From NCBI GenBank assembly GCA_001465935.1, contig LNKV01000029.1, positions 143,215 through 207,214 on the forward strand: a stretch of 64,000 nucleotides of DNA. The letters are read 5' to 3'. This DNA comes from Clarireedia homoeocarpa. Lineage: Eukaryota > Ascomycota > Leotiomycetes > Helotiales > Rutstroemiaceae. The position numbers were made by a program, and so were the translations under genes. Under the pieces are notes generated by a model. That model did no database searches. It had not been told where the DNA came from and saw only the letters and a program-made list of their open reading frames with translations. Positions 23,311 through 34,672 of this stretch are shown here, piece by piece (the stretch's first letter is position 1; every line of letters begins with the position of its first letter).

Positions 23311-23852
23311 TCATACAGGTCCATACAACTCAGCCTCCATAGTCGGAAAAGCCCCACTAGTTGAAGCAATTGTCACATTACTCCCAACTGTATCATTGAA
23401 GGTAAGCGTTATATAACCCAAAGACGTTTGAGTTCTTCCTTGCCATACAGCTACATTGTCCACGTTTATTTTTATCGGATAAGTTTTTGTCCTAAAGCTT
23501 CCAAATTTCGTGAAGACCTGATTAACCGTAGATGTGTTGTCAAGAATGTAACGAATCCATGAACTCGAGGTGCTGCTGCTACTTGCCCACCCACTGTTCT
23601 CATCATCATCATATGTTAGCCCTGCGTTGGACGCGCCAAAGCCAGCTGACACAGTGTTCACTTGTAGGGTCTTGCGCTCGATGGAAAATCCACTGTCTGC
23701 TGATGTAGGCCCACGGGACAGGTCTAGAGATAGGCCAGCAGATGGCATTTGAGTGCTAAGGCCGTCTTTCGTTTCAAATGGCACTGTGGAGAGTTGAACT
23801 TCGGTTGATTCTAGGCCATCAGACTTAGCCACTAGACGAGTATCTCCAGCTA
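23311..23852 (-). pseudogene. 3' fragment of a glycoside hydrolase family 2 gene
   Basis: An open frame encodes about 180 residues resembling the C-terminus of fungal GH2 (beta-galactosidase-type) enzymes: VAKSDGLESTEVQLSTVP, AGLSLDLSRGPTSADSGF, then a galactose-binding-like region with YDDDENSGWASS, WIRYILDN, FGSFRTKTYPIKINVDN and LGYITLTF. The family-like frame starts abruptly near 23852, where the sequence becomes almost pure A+T, so the catalytic part is missing. The C-terminal stop at 23311 looks natural. The assignment rests on remembered family motifs; GH2 is likely but the exact enzyme is not determined. Confidence 0.6.
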
Positions 23853-24143
23853 TTTTAATATATTATTAATAAAAAAGTTTTATATATATTAGTATAATTC
23901 AAAAATAAGTAGAATTATTTATAATTAAATTATTTATTAAATTAAATAGAAAAAAATAGTTTAAAAAATAAAAAAAATAGAATTTTTTTTTATTTAATTT
24001 TTTTTTAAATTTCTATTATTAATTTAATAATTTATGAATAATAAAAAATATAAAAGTAATAAATAAATATAAATATATTTTCGTTAGGATTATAAAAACG
24101 AAATAATACCACTTGTTTCTTCTTTAAAATCTATTATATACTC
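23850..24143. other. Extreme AT-rich block
   Basis: About 290 bp consist almost only of A and T, with long runs of TTTATT/AATAAA character. It separates the broken GH2 end from the stop codon of the HET gene. It resembles sequence left by repeat-induced point mutation of a transposon, or an AT-isochore fragment. No ORF or terminal repeat could be recognised. Confidence 0.85.
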
Positions 24144-26447
24144 TTATATAATAGTGATAATATATCGATGATCAGAAGGCTCGGCATCTGATATAACTTC
24201 ATAGTATTCCTCCTCAGCTACCGCCGTACCATGCTCTTCGAGGATATGTATGAAAGGGTCATAGAGCTCCTTGATAAGACTTTCGTCCCACCGCACCTTA
24301 TTCTTGTAAAAGCCAAAAGACCCAATTCTACCATACTTATCTGTTCCATCTTTTTTACGTTGTAGCACAATGCCTTCGATCTTGATTTCATAAATTTTTT
24401 CATTTTCAATTATGCATGCAGCGCCACTTTTTCCTCCAAGAATAGGCACGAGATGTATGGCTTCGCTATGGTCGTGACTGATATCATCCAGGCAGTCTAG
24501 CATGATTGGAAAATTTCTGGTGCTGTCGCCGGTTTTCAGTGTAACGGTGGCGTTTTCATTAAACTTAGATTCGCTTGAAAACTCTGTCTGGGTTATGTAA
24601 CCGACTGCTATGGCAGAACAGGCAAGACGGATCATGCCACCACTGACCTGACCAAAGGAATCGTAGCCATATGGAGTCGTGCTAGCATCTATAACATGCG
24701 CATATTTAGTCTCCAGAACTCCAGACTGCACCGGGTGCCATAACACTTGCCCATCCACAGAAGCCCAGGACCAGGTAGGAGCTCGCCAGGCCGGTCGCCT
24801 AGAGGCTTTGCAACAGATATACCAGCAGAGCTGCTCTTCAACCTGCTTTCTCCAAAGCCCTGCGAGATATTGATCGCCAGTCTCACTGTGTCCCAGCTTT
24901 GCAATTCCAGAAAGTGCCGGCAATTTGTCTTTTCCGAACGTTAGGTTGCCTGCAGAATAAAGCTGAACTATCTGACGCCATAGATTTTCGAATTTTGAGT
25001 ATTTATTGCGGCGAACAAGTGGTGAGACGAGTTGCCTTGGGAAGCCATCGGGCAGGAATTCAGATGCTATCGTAGTTCTACATTCCCAGAATGCACCCCG
25101 GTCGCCGAAGTGAAGTGTTCGGGGTGGTAACATTTTCTCTTGAAGCGCCCATGCTCTGGTTCCCAGGTGGGTTTCAAAAGTGGAGCGTTCGTAGACTTGA
25201 TGATTTCGAAAGTCTTGTACTCTTTTTCGTCCACTATCAATGATTTGTGCTCGAAGCCCACCATTGAAGTAGGGTGGTTTAAGAAAGCAACCTTCGGTAC
25301 AATCACGAGCCGTTGAGGCAGCTATAGTGATAACAGATCCACCGTAGACCGAGCTCATTAATGCGGACTCTTTCTGCCAGTCATCTTCATCATCCTGTAT
25401 AATGCATAAAGAGTCAATCCAGAGGAATTCAATGTGGAGTTTTTGCGCAATATTGATAGCGTCTTTGAAGGTGGTTGGGAGTATCTCAATCGGTATATCA
25501 TTCATTAATAGGCTCAGGTTCTTGGAGGTAAGCTGAATCGGTTTCTTAGAACCCCAGCTGTAAGATAAAGTAGCATATCGCGGTCTCTCCTTGCACTGAG
25601 TAGTCAAGATCAATCGCGGTGAGTTACCGACAATCGATAGAAGTCTTGTAGGTAGTTCACTGTCATGGTTGTTATCACAGGCTTGGTGATTTTCCATGCA
25701 GTGTGATAACCAGTTACGAGCGGTAATCAGTACTTCGGGCAATTCGACGTAACAGTCGGCTTGACTTTGTCAATAGACTTCAAACAATGTACTAATAAAT
25801 AACGTACCTGATGCTGGGAGAAAAGCCGATTCGCAACTCAGACGATTAGCAATTCCACCATTACAATTATCGCAAATTTTCCCCGGGAAATTCGACCACA
25901 GAATTTGATGTGGGTTTGCACCCCAATTCTGGATAGACAGGGTTGTCATTGAGTAGTCGCCTAAATGAGATAAACGCACTTCAATTTTACGAAAAATCTC
26001 GAGTACTTCGCCATCCTTGAGAATCTGGAGCAAAAATGCGCAGAACCTACACCCAGAGCGTGTTGATGCCTCCAGCTCGAACGTGCTACTCGGGCGAACA
26101 GCTGCGTGCTCCCACCCGTCCTCTGAGCCAGGCTTCGAATCAAATTCTCTAGTTGAAGAGCTACCCAATGTTGGCCAATTGTCGAAAAGCTCTCGGCATT
26201 TGGCGCAGAACCTTCCGATTATAGGAATTGGCAAAGATTCCTGTATCAATCTCTCAACAAGATCCTCATCTAGAATGTCAGAGTCCACAGCCTTGATGAT
26301 ACTGTGATCCGTCGTAAGTATAGTGCCATCTATTGACATGTATTCTTCAAACCAATCTTTCATGTTTTCGTCCTGGGCATTGGGTTCCTGTACATCATAT
26401 TGATCGGAACCGCCGTCACGATGGACGTGATCATTATTACTGCTCAT
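24144..26447 (-). CDS. HET-domain heterokaryon incompatibility protein
   Basis: Two exons, 26447-25808 and 25759-24144, with a 48-bp intron (GTACGT...AAG) joining in phase, encode 751 residues. The first exon ends in a Cys-rich region usual before HET domains (FCAKCRELFDNW, RSGCRFCAFLLQ, ICDNCNGG). The canonical HET domain follows: RYATLSYSWGSKKPIQLT, FLWIDSLCIIQDDEDDWQKE, GSVITIAAS. Then come GTRAWALQEKMLPPRTLHF, FWECRTT and RAPTWSWASVDG. The family mediates vegetative incompatibility and cell death. The stop codon lies a few bases from the AT-rich block, and the last ~10 residues (RYIITII) are AT-encoded, so the original C-terminus may have been altered. Confidence 0.9.
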
Positions 26448-26660
26448 CTTCAGGCGCTTGTTACCATGAGTTCCTTTATAATCGAGTGAAGAGGCGTTGC
26501 ATTAGATATAAGACAGTAAGAACCCTCAGTAAACTCGTTCAAAAACAGTATTCAAAATCAAGATAAAGTATAGGAGAATTTTAATGAGGGCTCAAGCTAT
26601 TACTGAGTGCCTAGATAAGGGGTGAGAATTTAGTGTTGACGCTCGGACCATGAAAGTACT

Positions 26661-26825
26661 CTAATCGAAAGTCACCTGCCCCACAGGGATGGCTTGGATA
26701 GTGTTGCATCCGCCAACTGTGCCGTGGACTTGCAAGTTTCTGCCATCTGTCGTCCAGAGACCGGCACGCCAGGCACTGGAGGTGGTGGCGAGGATGGCAA
26801 CGAGAGCGGTGGTGGAGAAATGCAT
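26661..26825 (-). CDS. Small secreted peptide
   Basis: From the ATG at 26825 the ORF gives 54 residues: a clear signal peptide (MHFSTTALVAILATTSSA), then a short mature part WRAGLWTTDGRNLQVHGT with VGGCNTIQ. An upstream in-frame ATG would put 22 extra residues before the signal, so the inner ATG is preferred. The final codons overlap a possible donor (CAG|GTGACT), so a further exon is possible. No family recognised; effector-like size. Confidence 0.55.
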   Translation of the reverse strand: MHFSTTALVAILATTSSAWRAGLWTTDGRNLQVHGTVGGCNTIQAIPVGQVTFD

Positions 26826-26891
26826 GGCTGTTCTTGGGAAATAGTGACTAGATGGTTTGGTTAGCAAAGATACTAGGTCTGAGATGCCCAT

Positions 26892-27962
26892 GTGAAGCGA
26901 GAAGAAAGTAGAATAGAAGGAAATGGATGCTGGAGGTCTCTATATCCATTTGATTATACGTACCTTGATCTGACTGGAGTTTGATTGCGAGCTTCAATTT
27001 TGATGGTCCGTGTGTTTCTCGTTTTCAGAATATAACTGCTGGTTGATTCTTCAACTTTATAGAGGACATCGCTTTGCTTTTATAGACAACTCCCCTCCTG
27101 CAGCTACCAAAACTAATTTCCTAAAGGCATTTTAGGATCAGCAGCTCTTCACGCCAAAACCAATAATGATATGAGAGAATAAGCACAAATAGAATCAATT
27201 GCCATTAGCTTACTGTCATTCGGTGCATCATACATCCCGAGTGTTCCTTTTTTTAAGATTACCAATAGGCAATGCCATTTCTGATACACTTGGCTCGTAG
27301 TTCCCGCTCGCCGTCCCAGCCACCCCCATAGAGTGGCGCTCTTGTTCGCAATGTGGATGTATAAAGTTATAAACATAATCGGCAGATATTTTGCGGCACT
27401 GTACTTGACTCGAAGTGCTTGGAGAAAAGCTGAATCTTCGTTTCTGCCTAAGTAATAATTTCTCCTGACTAAGTTAGCAATTCTTCTTGGCTTAGCTAAT
27501 AGTTTTTCAGAAAGCCAATGTATGTTGGTGCTTTTTTTTTTCAGCTGCCTGCCACGGGGCCATCTACCCCGGTCACGAGAGTTGAACGCCAGTATGAGTT
27601 TATAGACAATATAGATTCCACGATTCGAATTTATTGCTACTGTGAAGGGTGGAACCTATAGCGAATAGCTCAAGGCGGTGCCTTCGCTTACCGTTACTGA
27701 ACACGCTAGCCATACATATAAATCAGCACAGAAACGGAATTCTTACCCTTCCTCTCTTCATAGAATCGTCTATAGTTTAATCTGAACCTACGTTTCCAAG
27801 CTTCTTGAACGTAGACTCTCACAGCTACTGCTTTATATTTCTGCCTAGGTAGTCAAATTATTTGACGTTGCATTACTGTTCCACCTCAACCTTATATCAA
27901 CACTTATCAGCAATAACCTCGCCACGCATCACTGCTACACTAACTAAGCATCAAACAAAAAT
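26892..27962. other. Intergenic, upstream regions of two divergent secreted-protein genes
   Basis: No coding region recognised in about 1.1 kb. It must contain the promoters of the minus-strand peptide at 26661 and the plus-strand cysteine-rich protein at 27963. Confidence 0.5.
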
Positions 27963-28439
27963 ATGCGTCTCTTGTTTTTCATCGCTGCTGCGGCACCTCT
28001 CGCCGTACAGGCCGCTTTAAATGGTCGTTGCAGTGGTTCCGGTAAGAGCAGCAGCTTTCCTTGCTTTGCATCACCCCCGATTAAGGCTCAACCTAATATG
28101 TACGGGTTAAGCTAATATACTGTAACTGGATACTGGTACGACTACGATATCTGCGTAAAAACATCAACATGCAACAGCTACGAAGGCAGATACACCAGTG
28201 GTCGCTGTCCCAATGATTCCGATGATGTTAAATGCTGCGCGATTGAGCCTGTGCCAGGTCCGTGTGCCGCGAACTCTTTCTGCGACTGGAAGAATTCGGG
28301 ACCGGATTGCGTTGGATCCTACAAAGCAGGTATGCTAGTTTTTATGTTTATTTGTATGCAGGTCTCGTGTTGACTTGTGTCTTTTGTAGGATATTGTCCT
28401 GGACCTTCGAACTTTGCGTGCTGTGATATCTTTGAATAG
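27963..28439 (+). CDS. Secreted 12-cysteine protein with two C-C-C-CC units
   Basis: Exons 27963-28041, 28123-28329 and 28390-28439 give 111 residues. The start is a signal peptide (MRLLFFIAAAAPLAVQAAL). The mature protein has 12 Cys in two related units, each ending in a CC pair: unit 1 has DICVKTSTC, SGRCPNDSDDVKCC; unit 2 has ANSFCDWKN, GPDC, GYCPGPSNFACC. Similar Cys-rich modules occur in fungal secreted hydrolases and small effectors; no activity is inferred. Intron 2 (28330-28389) is ordinary. Intron 1 has a perfect GTAAGA donor and branch-like GCTAAT, but the only join that keeps the frame ends in TG, not AG; this may be a mutated acceptor or rare GT-TG splicing. Confidence 0.65.
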
Positions 28440-29037
28440 GACTGATGTTCGGATGCTTTGAACTGTATACACTAGATTTCAGTGGTTCATCAAATGTTAC
28501 TATCATTTAGCACTGTGCGTCGTATACGTTTTTCTTTCTCTGTTGCGATAGCAAGCTAAATAATAGGCTGGAAGAATAGAATTGATTATTGATGGGTTAC
28601 CGAATCTGCAGGAAACATTTTAGAACGTTGGATTTTCTCATATGAAAAAAGTAACCCACCTACCGAGGAGGTATGAGTGGTAGTCAACGATGGTGGGTTA
28701 TGGAGACTAGTGGTGGTAGGCTTTCTGGCCAAGAACCTACGCTGCACTATTCAAATCATTGCGACGTCTAGCAACTTAACTGGGCATCTGCTGCACTTGT
28801 AGGGTCAAAGTCGTTGGCTGCACAGCAAGTTAGTGGTATGTTGGTCTCAATCAATGTGCAACTGCGGCACAGCCCTATCATTGAATAGCCAAACGGATAT
28901 TTTCCATACATTGCGTAGGGGGTTTTAACCGCTGTAAGCCCTCAAAACGCAGATTAGATGAACTCTTGATATCCTGGTTATGCTGTGGGCAGAATGTGGG
29001 AATTTCGCCGAGTATATATCAAATATCAATCGCCGCA
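28440..29037. other. Intergenic
   Basis: No gene, RNA or repeat recognised. It holds the 3' flanks of two convergent loci. Confidence 0.5.
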
Positions 29038-30160
29038 TCAAAGCGATGCGTATTTCCCTGTAAATTGCTTATACCTATTCGCCCCTTGTTTAATAATCTG
29101 CGAAGTTTTGTCCCTTGTGAGCGGGGTCAAATGTTCAAGATTCCCACCATGTACTTTCGTTCCATCCACATTGATGAAAATCCTTTGCGATGTTAAGTCA
29201 TTGGCACCCCTAACAATGCTCCTGCATGCATATGCCCATGCCTTCCAACAATGCTCAGACTGTGGTGCTTCAGGAAGTTGCCACATGAACGTATGCGGCA
29301 TGCCTTCATATTCACGGAAAGCAATCTGGACTCCTTGGCTAGATGCAGTTTTTGCTATGACCTTCACCCCATCAATGATTTTCTCCTGTCCGCAAGCGAA
29401 ACACATGAATGGCGATCCAGTCCACTGTAGAGTCTTTTAGTGGGTAAATATCGTCGTAGTTGCGGGCATATCAAAGTGTGCGCATGGGATAGGGTGATTA
29501 CTTACATTTTCCAGAAGAGCAGGACTTGCAATAGGGTGAGCAAGAACGAGCCCTTCACAATAAATATTGCCACGTGGAGGTTTTGAAGCCCAAATTGCAC
29601 AGACCGGAAAGCATGCCAGAAGTGTAGGTGCTAAGTCGCGTGGAAACAAATCGTAGAAAGCGTTCTACTTGTAGGATGGAACTGAATTTGTCACCTCCCC
29701 CACAGCACTAAGAAGAGTCAAACCAGCGGGCAGATCTAATGTAACCTTTCGTCCATGATAATCCACTGAAGAGATCCCTTTCTGTCGCAATGCGAGTAGA
29801 AATTGAAGTAGCCCCAGCGCCACATTGGCACTGGAACTATCCCCGGCCAAGACGATTGACGACCCTGGTATCGCGGGATTTGGCGCTGAAGGATGTGGTG
29901 ACAGCAAAGATAGGTGCACGGAAGTCCTTTCATCCTGGATAATCGAGCAGTTGTCTTCCTATACCTGGCAGGAGTATTCATACTGTGAAAGTCAGTTATC
30001 TGCAGGAATAGCGACATGGCAGAAGAACTACATACTAGAAAGCTCCACCGTAAACATACATCACCACGCCCGTATTTGTTGCTTCCTATCCGAGATTGTG
30101 ATACTTCTGGATCTCGGAGATGGCTGGTTGTGGGGTTTTGCTATCTACACCACTGCGGTA
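29038..30160 (-). pseudogene. Alpha/beta hydrolase-3 (esterase/lipase-like) pseudogene
   Basis: Pieces of one hydrolase can be read in order: MYVYGGAF near 30040 (the oxyanion HGG motif, with H replaced by Y), EYSC, then SIVLAGDSSSANVALGLLQF (nucleophile elbow GDSSS), LFPRDLAPTLL, PRGNIYCEGLVLAHPIASP, and after a probable intron SPFMCFACGQEKIIDGVKV and REYEGMPHTFMW with the C-terminal His. In-frame TAG codons interrupt it at 29959-29961 and 29665-29667, the latter between SYK and NAFYDLF in the same frame. The exon with the oxyanion motif cannot be joined in frame, and another TAG lies just upstream of it. The 3' exon (29406-29038) is undamaged, so the inactivation looks recent. Confidence 0.75.
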
Positions 30161-31854
30161 ACCGACCTATTCGATGTCAATACCCTCAGAGGCGGGTTGG
30201 GATTGTATCTTGATAGGTGCTCCAAGCCGTCAATCACCTGGAGCGCCCGATGCCTTTTCGACCAACTTGTTCATAGCTGAGCCAGAAGTAGCAACACAAT
30301 GGATTCGGTGTGCTTTATTGATGGAACCTCCCAGGCTTTGTGACTAATTCTTGATCGCCGTTCGGCGCAATCCCGAGTATGGTGAGATATATCAGCTCTC
30401 ATTTACGAAAGCACATTAATATTCCACGGATTGGACCATCTGCGATCGAGATATAAACACATACCCTAGAAGAATATTTGAAAAAACCACTTCACTCCTA
30501 AATCGATCCTACCTTCTGTGTTGCCCAGCTCAACACTTCAGACTCTATATCCAGCCCGACGTGCTCGCAGAGTCAACATATGTAACTCATTTCGGCAACG
30601 TATTCTCCGCACTTCCACCTCCTCGACGCTCACTCGACAAACACTACCCCCACCATATCCCAAGCACAATCGACCATGTCATCCCCTCGAAGTCCAGACA
30701 AATTACGTCAAAACCAATCTGGAGTCTTAGACGGCATGCCCGGAGAGCCATCATCCTCAACTGAGACATAGTGATGCTCCACTTGCTCGAGAAAGCACTT
30801 GTTTCACGACGGCGCTCCGATCACAAATGAAGAAATCCAGACTTGCTTGTGGAGCGTGCGACGACCGAGGACCGACGATTTACGGCTTGCTGTTACCAGC
30901 ACATAAGAGATCTCTTGCATGTGCGTTCTGAGATCATGCGCCACAAGATGAAGTCGCGTGGACAGAGCATCGCTTCGCGATATCTGAACACAAGCCGACG
31001 TCCACTTCCGCAAATCCACTCATAACCTCACTTACTTAGCCACCTACCGCCGTGCGGTAAAAATGATCATTATACAGCATCTATCACCCAACCCGAAACA
31101 AGCCCTCCCCTTCCAGCGCCAGCCTTATCCGTCATCACAGAACACTACACCGAGTGCTGCGCTGCGTTGCACAGAAAACATCAATCAACAAAAATGCGAT
31201 ACTAAGACATCGCCACTCCCCACTTCATCCTCTTCTCCTCAAAGAAAGGGCACCCCTGTACAGTACACAAGCAAATCTCCTCACCAGGATCACCATGTTT
31301 TGTTGCGCATACTATCAGCCACACACGCCGAACAATGACGAAACTGCACCTCATTACAGTAAAGACGTCAAAATCAAGCCCGAGAGTTTGTTATAAAATA
31401 TGCAAGTAAACAATCCGATATTTTCTCACCGATTCCGCGGGACCGCGTTTGGCTTGTAAAGCAAAGTAGGCGGCTACGCATGCTGGGGCTGGGAATACTC
31501 GGGTATACGAGACACTGCACGAGGGACCAAAAATAGTGTGGAATAGGGCAAAGATGGCGGGCGGGTGATGATTTACGAAGGAAAAATACACGAATCACGA
31601 GAGGGAAAACACAGAGTCTCGTGAAGATCAGAGTTAGTCCATTCACACAGTATGAGGGTACTTTGTACTTCTTCTGCTTTCGATCGTATGGTCGTCGGGA
31701 AGTACGATGTAGTATCGTGTCATCTATTCATCCATCGTATCTGCGCGTATCTGCGGGGCTGGGAAATCGGGGTTGAAGGTACTGTACGGTACTGTATTGG
31801 GGGAAGAGGGGGTTGGGGATTTACTTGGTATGGTACATGTAGTACAGAATTGTA

Positions 31855-31945
31855 TTCGTCTCTCTTCTCTCTTCTCTCCTCTCTCCTCTCTTCTCTCCTC
31901 TCTCCTCTCTCCTCTCCCCTCCCTCTTCTCTCCTCTCTCTTCTTC
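31855..31945. repeat. CTCTCCT/CTTCTCT microsatellite
   Basis: An imperfect pyrimidine repeat of about 90 bp. It generates Ser/Leu-rich and Arg/Glu-rich reading frames on the two strands that are not treated as genes. Confidence 0.85.
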
Positions 31946-33048
31946 GTTTCCCCTCATAGGACCCAGCTAAGAAAGCGCTTGAAGATCGAAGAGCGAAGAA
32001 TCAAGCCGGCCGCGGTTATCCGCACCAATTGTTGCTATTATGAATGTGATTGTGAAATGTGAAATGTGGATGCGGATGGAGATTTATAGTTCTGCATAAA
32101 TTTCATTGGCTGTGAGAGGACCAGGGTTTGCGGGATACGAAGATTTGTGGCGTTGGCTTTCCTTTCTGAGCTTGGTGGGGTGCAGGTTGGATCGCATGGG
32201 AGATGGCGGTAGAAGAACAGATGAAGTTCGTATTATACGTATCAGATGATGATGATGATATGATGATTGATGATGATGTTGTTCGTATTGTTTGGATCGC
32301 GTAGATGCGTTATCTCTCCTTATACGGGATAAAGTATAATAACATGATGGGAATGGATTGAATAACATGAGATATATTTAGCTACCGAGATCAAATCGAG
32401 TGAGCGTGTAGTGGCAAGTCAATCAGTGGAGCCACAGCAGATTGTCATCGACAAGAATGACGACAGGATGGGTTTCATCTAGAAGAGTCCAGCCCGCGAG
32501 TGACATGTCGTCTGTGTACTCCTTTGCTCTGTCAGTCCTTCCGTCCAGTCCTTTGGAGCGGAAAAGCTTTTTGGTTTGCTATGTTTCAACCAATGAAATT
32601 GTCGGGTGAGATTCTGCGAAATTTCGGCCCGCACTCTACCTGAAGACAAGAATACATGTACGCTCCCACGCTAGTCCCTGACTATCGACGCTTGGGTGGA
32701 GTCGGGGATTCACGATCCGGGATGCGACGAGATGAGTGTGTGAGGCTTTGCTGAGTGAGCGAGTGAGCGAAATGAAGGAAAAGGAAGGATTGGAATTGAC
32801 TTTGCCTTGTCAGGAGCACGATACGAGTACTTGGTTGGAAGCTCAGCTGTGCATGGCATTTGAATGCTTCACAAGTCGACGGTTGTGCAAGTTATGCAGA
32901 CGCTCGTGTTTTGGGGAGAGCGTTCCAGGGTTTGGGTGTCGAGGGTGGACGAAGTATATGCAAATCGAATGGTCGGCAAGGCTCAATGCCGCTTTAATCA
33001 AGCGCAGCACATCATCTATCCGGTAGCACTCTGAGAAAATGAAAGGGG

Positions 33049-33092
33049 AGACAGACAGACAGACAGATAGACAGACAGATGGACAGACAGAC
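33049..33092. repeat. (GACA)n tetranucleotide array
   Basis: About ten GACA/GATA units in tandem. Confidence 0.85.
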
Positions 33093-34672
33093 TGGACAAG
33101 AGAGAAGAGCTTAATATTAAAAGTCGCACAACAGCGGTAACGATGCAGTCAAGCTTTCACACAACCCAGCGCAGCCAACCAGATCAAAGGCAGACGGGAA
33201 ACAAAACAGTCGTTGCTTTTTCATGACAAATTCATGCCGAGACCCAGAAATCATGAATATCGCAATACGCTTTTTGATCCAACTGCTTGCGGGTGGTCGG
33301 TCAGTCGGTCAGTCTGTCAGTCTCGCTGCTGCCGGTTGATCGACCTCGATCGACCTGCTTACTTGTGCTCCTCCTGCCCAGTGCGAAGTGCGAAGTGCGT
33401 GCGTGCATTCTATGCATTCTATGCATGCATCTCCAATGCAGATAGCAAGGACTAGCTCCTTGTACATTCAGTAGTTCAGTAGTCGTTCAGTAGTCCACGG
33501 AGCTACTTTCGTACAGCTGCGAAGTATACTTGTATCTAATTCTAATTCCGGAGTACATAACTCACCAGGAGAAACTCTCAATAGCATCGCCATCCCTCGG
33601 GCCTCGCTCTTCACTTCATTTCCCTGCTTGTCTCCTCCACGCTCGCCGTCGAGATTATTCTCCAAACTCAAGATCTTGGGCTCTTGGAATTGAGCCCATG
33701 AAAACGGAACGCGCCACGGGGAAAGCAAAGTCCGAAAACAGGAATCGGAAAAACCTTAAGATGGGCTTATGCCAAAAGACCCAATCCCGCTTTCAGACAT
33801 TTTCCGCTCGCGAGGTAGGCTGGATCGGGTATGGCGTGAGAAATTATCAAAAGAAAAACATCCCGCTGCTTGTAAAATTAATGATGTACACGACGCACTT
33901 GACCTATCCTAGCAATTTCCCACGCTATCCTCTCTGGATTCGCACTCGCAGGAAAGAATTCTTGTCGTGCGAACCACTCATTATCAAGGACGAACTCACC
34001 TCACGAAACTACCGGGAGCGACCTGCCTGCCACCACCACCACCACTCGTTTTTTTCCGTATCTTCCCTACCTGACCTTGCCTTACCTTAACCTTCACCAT
34101 CTTCCGTTCCTTTCCTTCACCATTTTCCTCTGCTACTCCGCATTTGAGCCAATCCTGCCTGCCACCTTACCACCTTACCACCTCACCCTTCTTCCCTTTT
34201 TCCCTTTTCCGTCGGATGTGCACCTCTGCTACCTCTTTCTAAACCTTTTCTCCTCTTTTGCTTGCTTGACTTCTTACACTCGTTCTCATCACATCAACAG
34301 ACATACGCTTCGAGAGTTAGAGGGCCGGACTTTCCAATCTCTTAGTACAACATCCATAACAAGAAACCCCCATCGCACAAACGAAAACAGTGAAATGGCT
34401 GCTATCGTGATCGTCGGGTGATGCGTTCTGGATTCGAATTCATCGATTGACTGGTTGATTGATTCATTGCTGTTTTCAAGTGGGATATCTTGATTGATAT
34501 TTCACCTTAATCCGTATGTATCAGCTCTACCCGCATTCCTGCAAGATGCTTCCAAACATTCCGCTCATTCTTCTCTAGCAACAGCTGAGACATATTGTCA
34601 CTGTTAACTTCGTCATCACGAATAAATAATTACCGTCGCCGCGAGATTGGCCTATCGTCGAAAGTAGCCACG

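Larger units (their letters stand above)
30290..34672. other. Long gene-poor interval and 5' region of the WSC gene
   Basis: No gene recognised in 4.4 kb. ORFs at 32736-33026 and 33530-34090 have no recognisable domains or splice support. Simple repeats: CT-rich array (~31855-31945), GATGAT array (~32240-32278), GACA tetranucleotide array (~33049-33092) and GGTCAGTC units (~33296-33330). The stretch 34020-34330 is pyrimidine-rich like a fungal promoter/5' UTR, and a nine-codon uORF (MAAIVIVG) starts at 34395, upstream of the WSC gene. Confidence 0.45.

Noticed and set aside
31652..32062. Plus-strand 136-residue ORF
   Set aside because: More than a third is an SLLSSLLS run from the CT microsatellite.
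33530..34090. 186-residue ORF before the WSC gene
   Set aside because: No domain, composition changes along its length, and a poly-His stretch from CCA repeats; likely promoter sequence.
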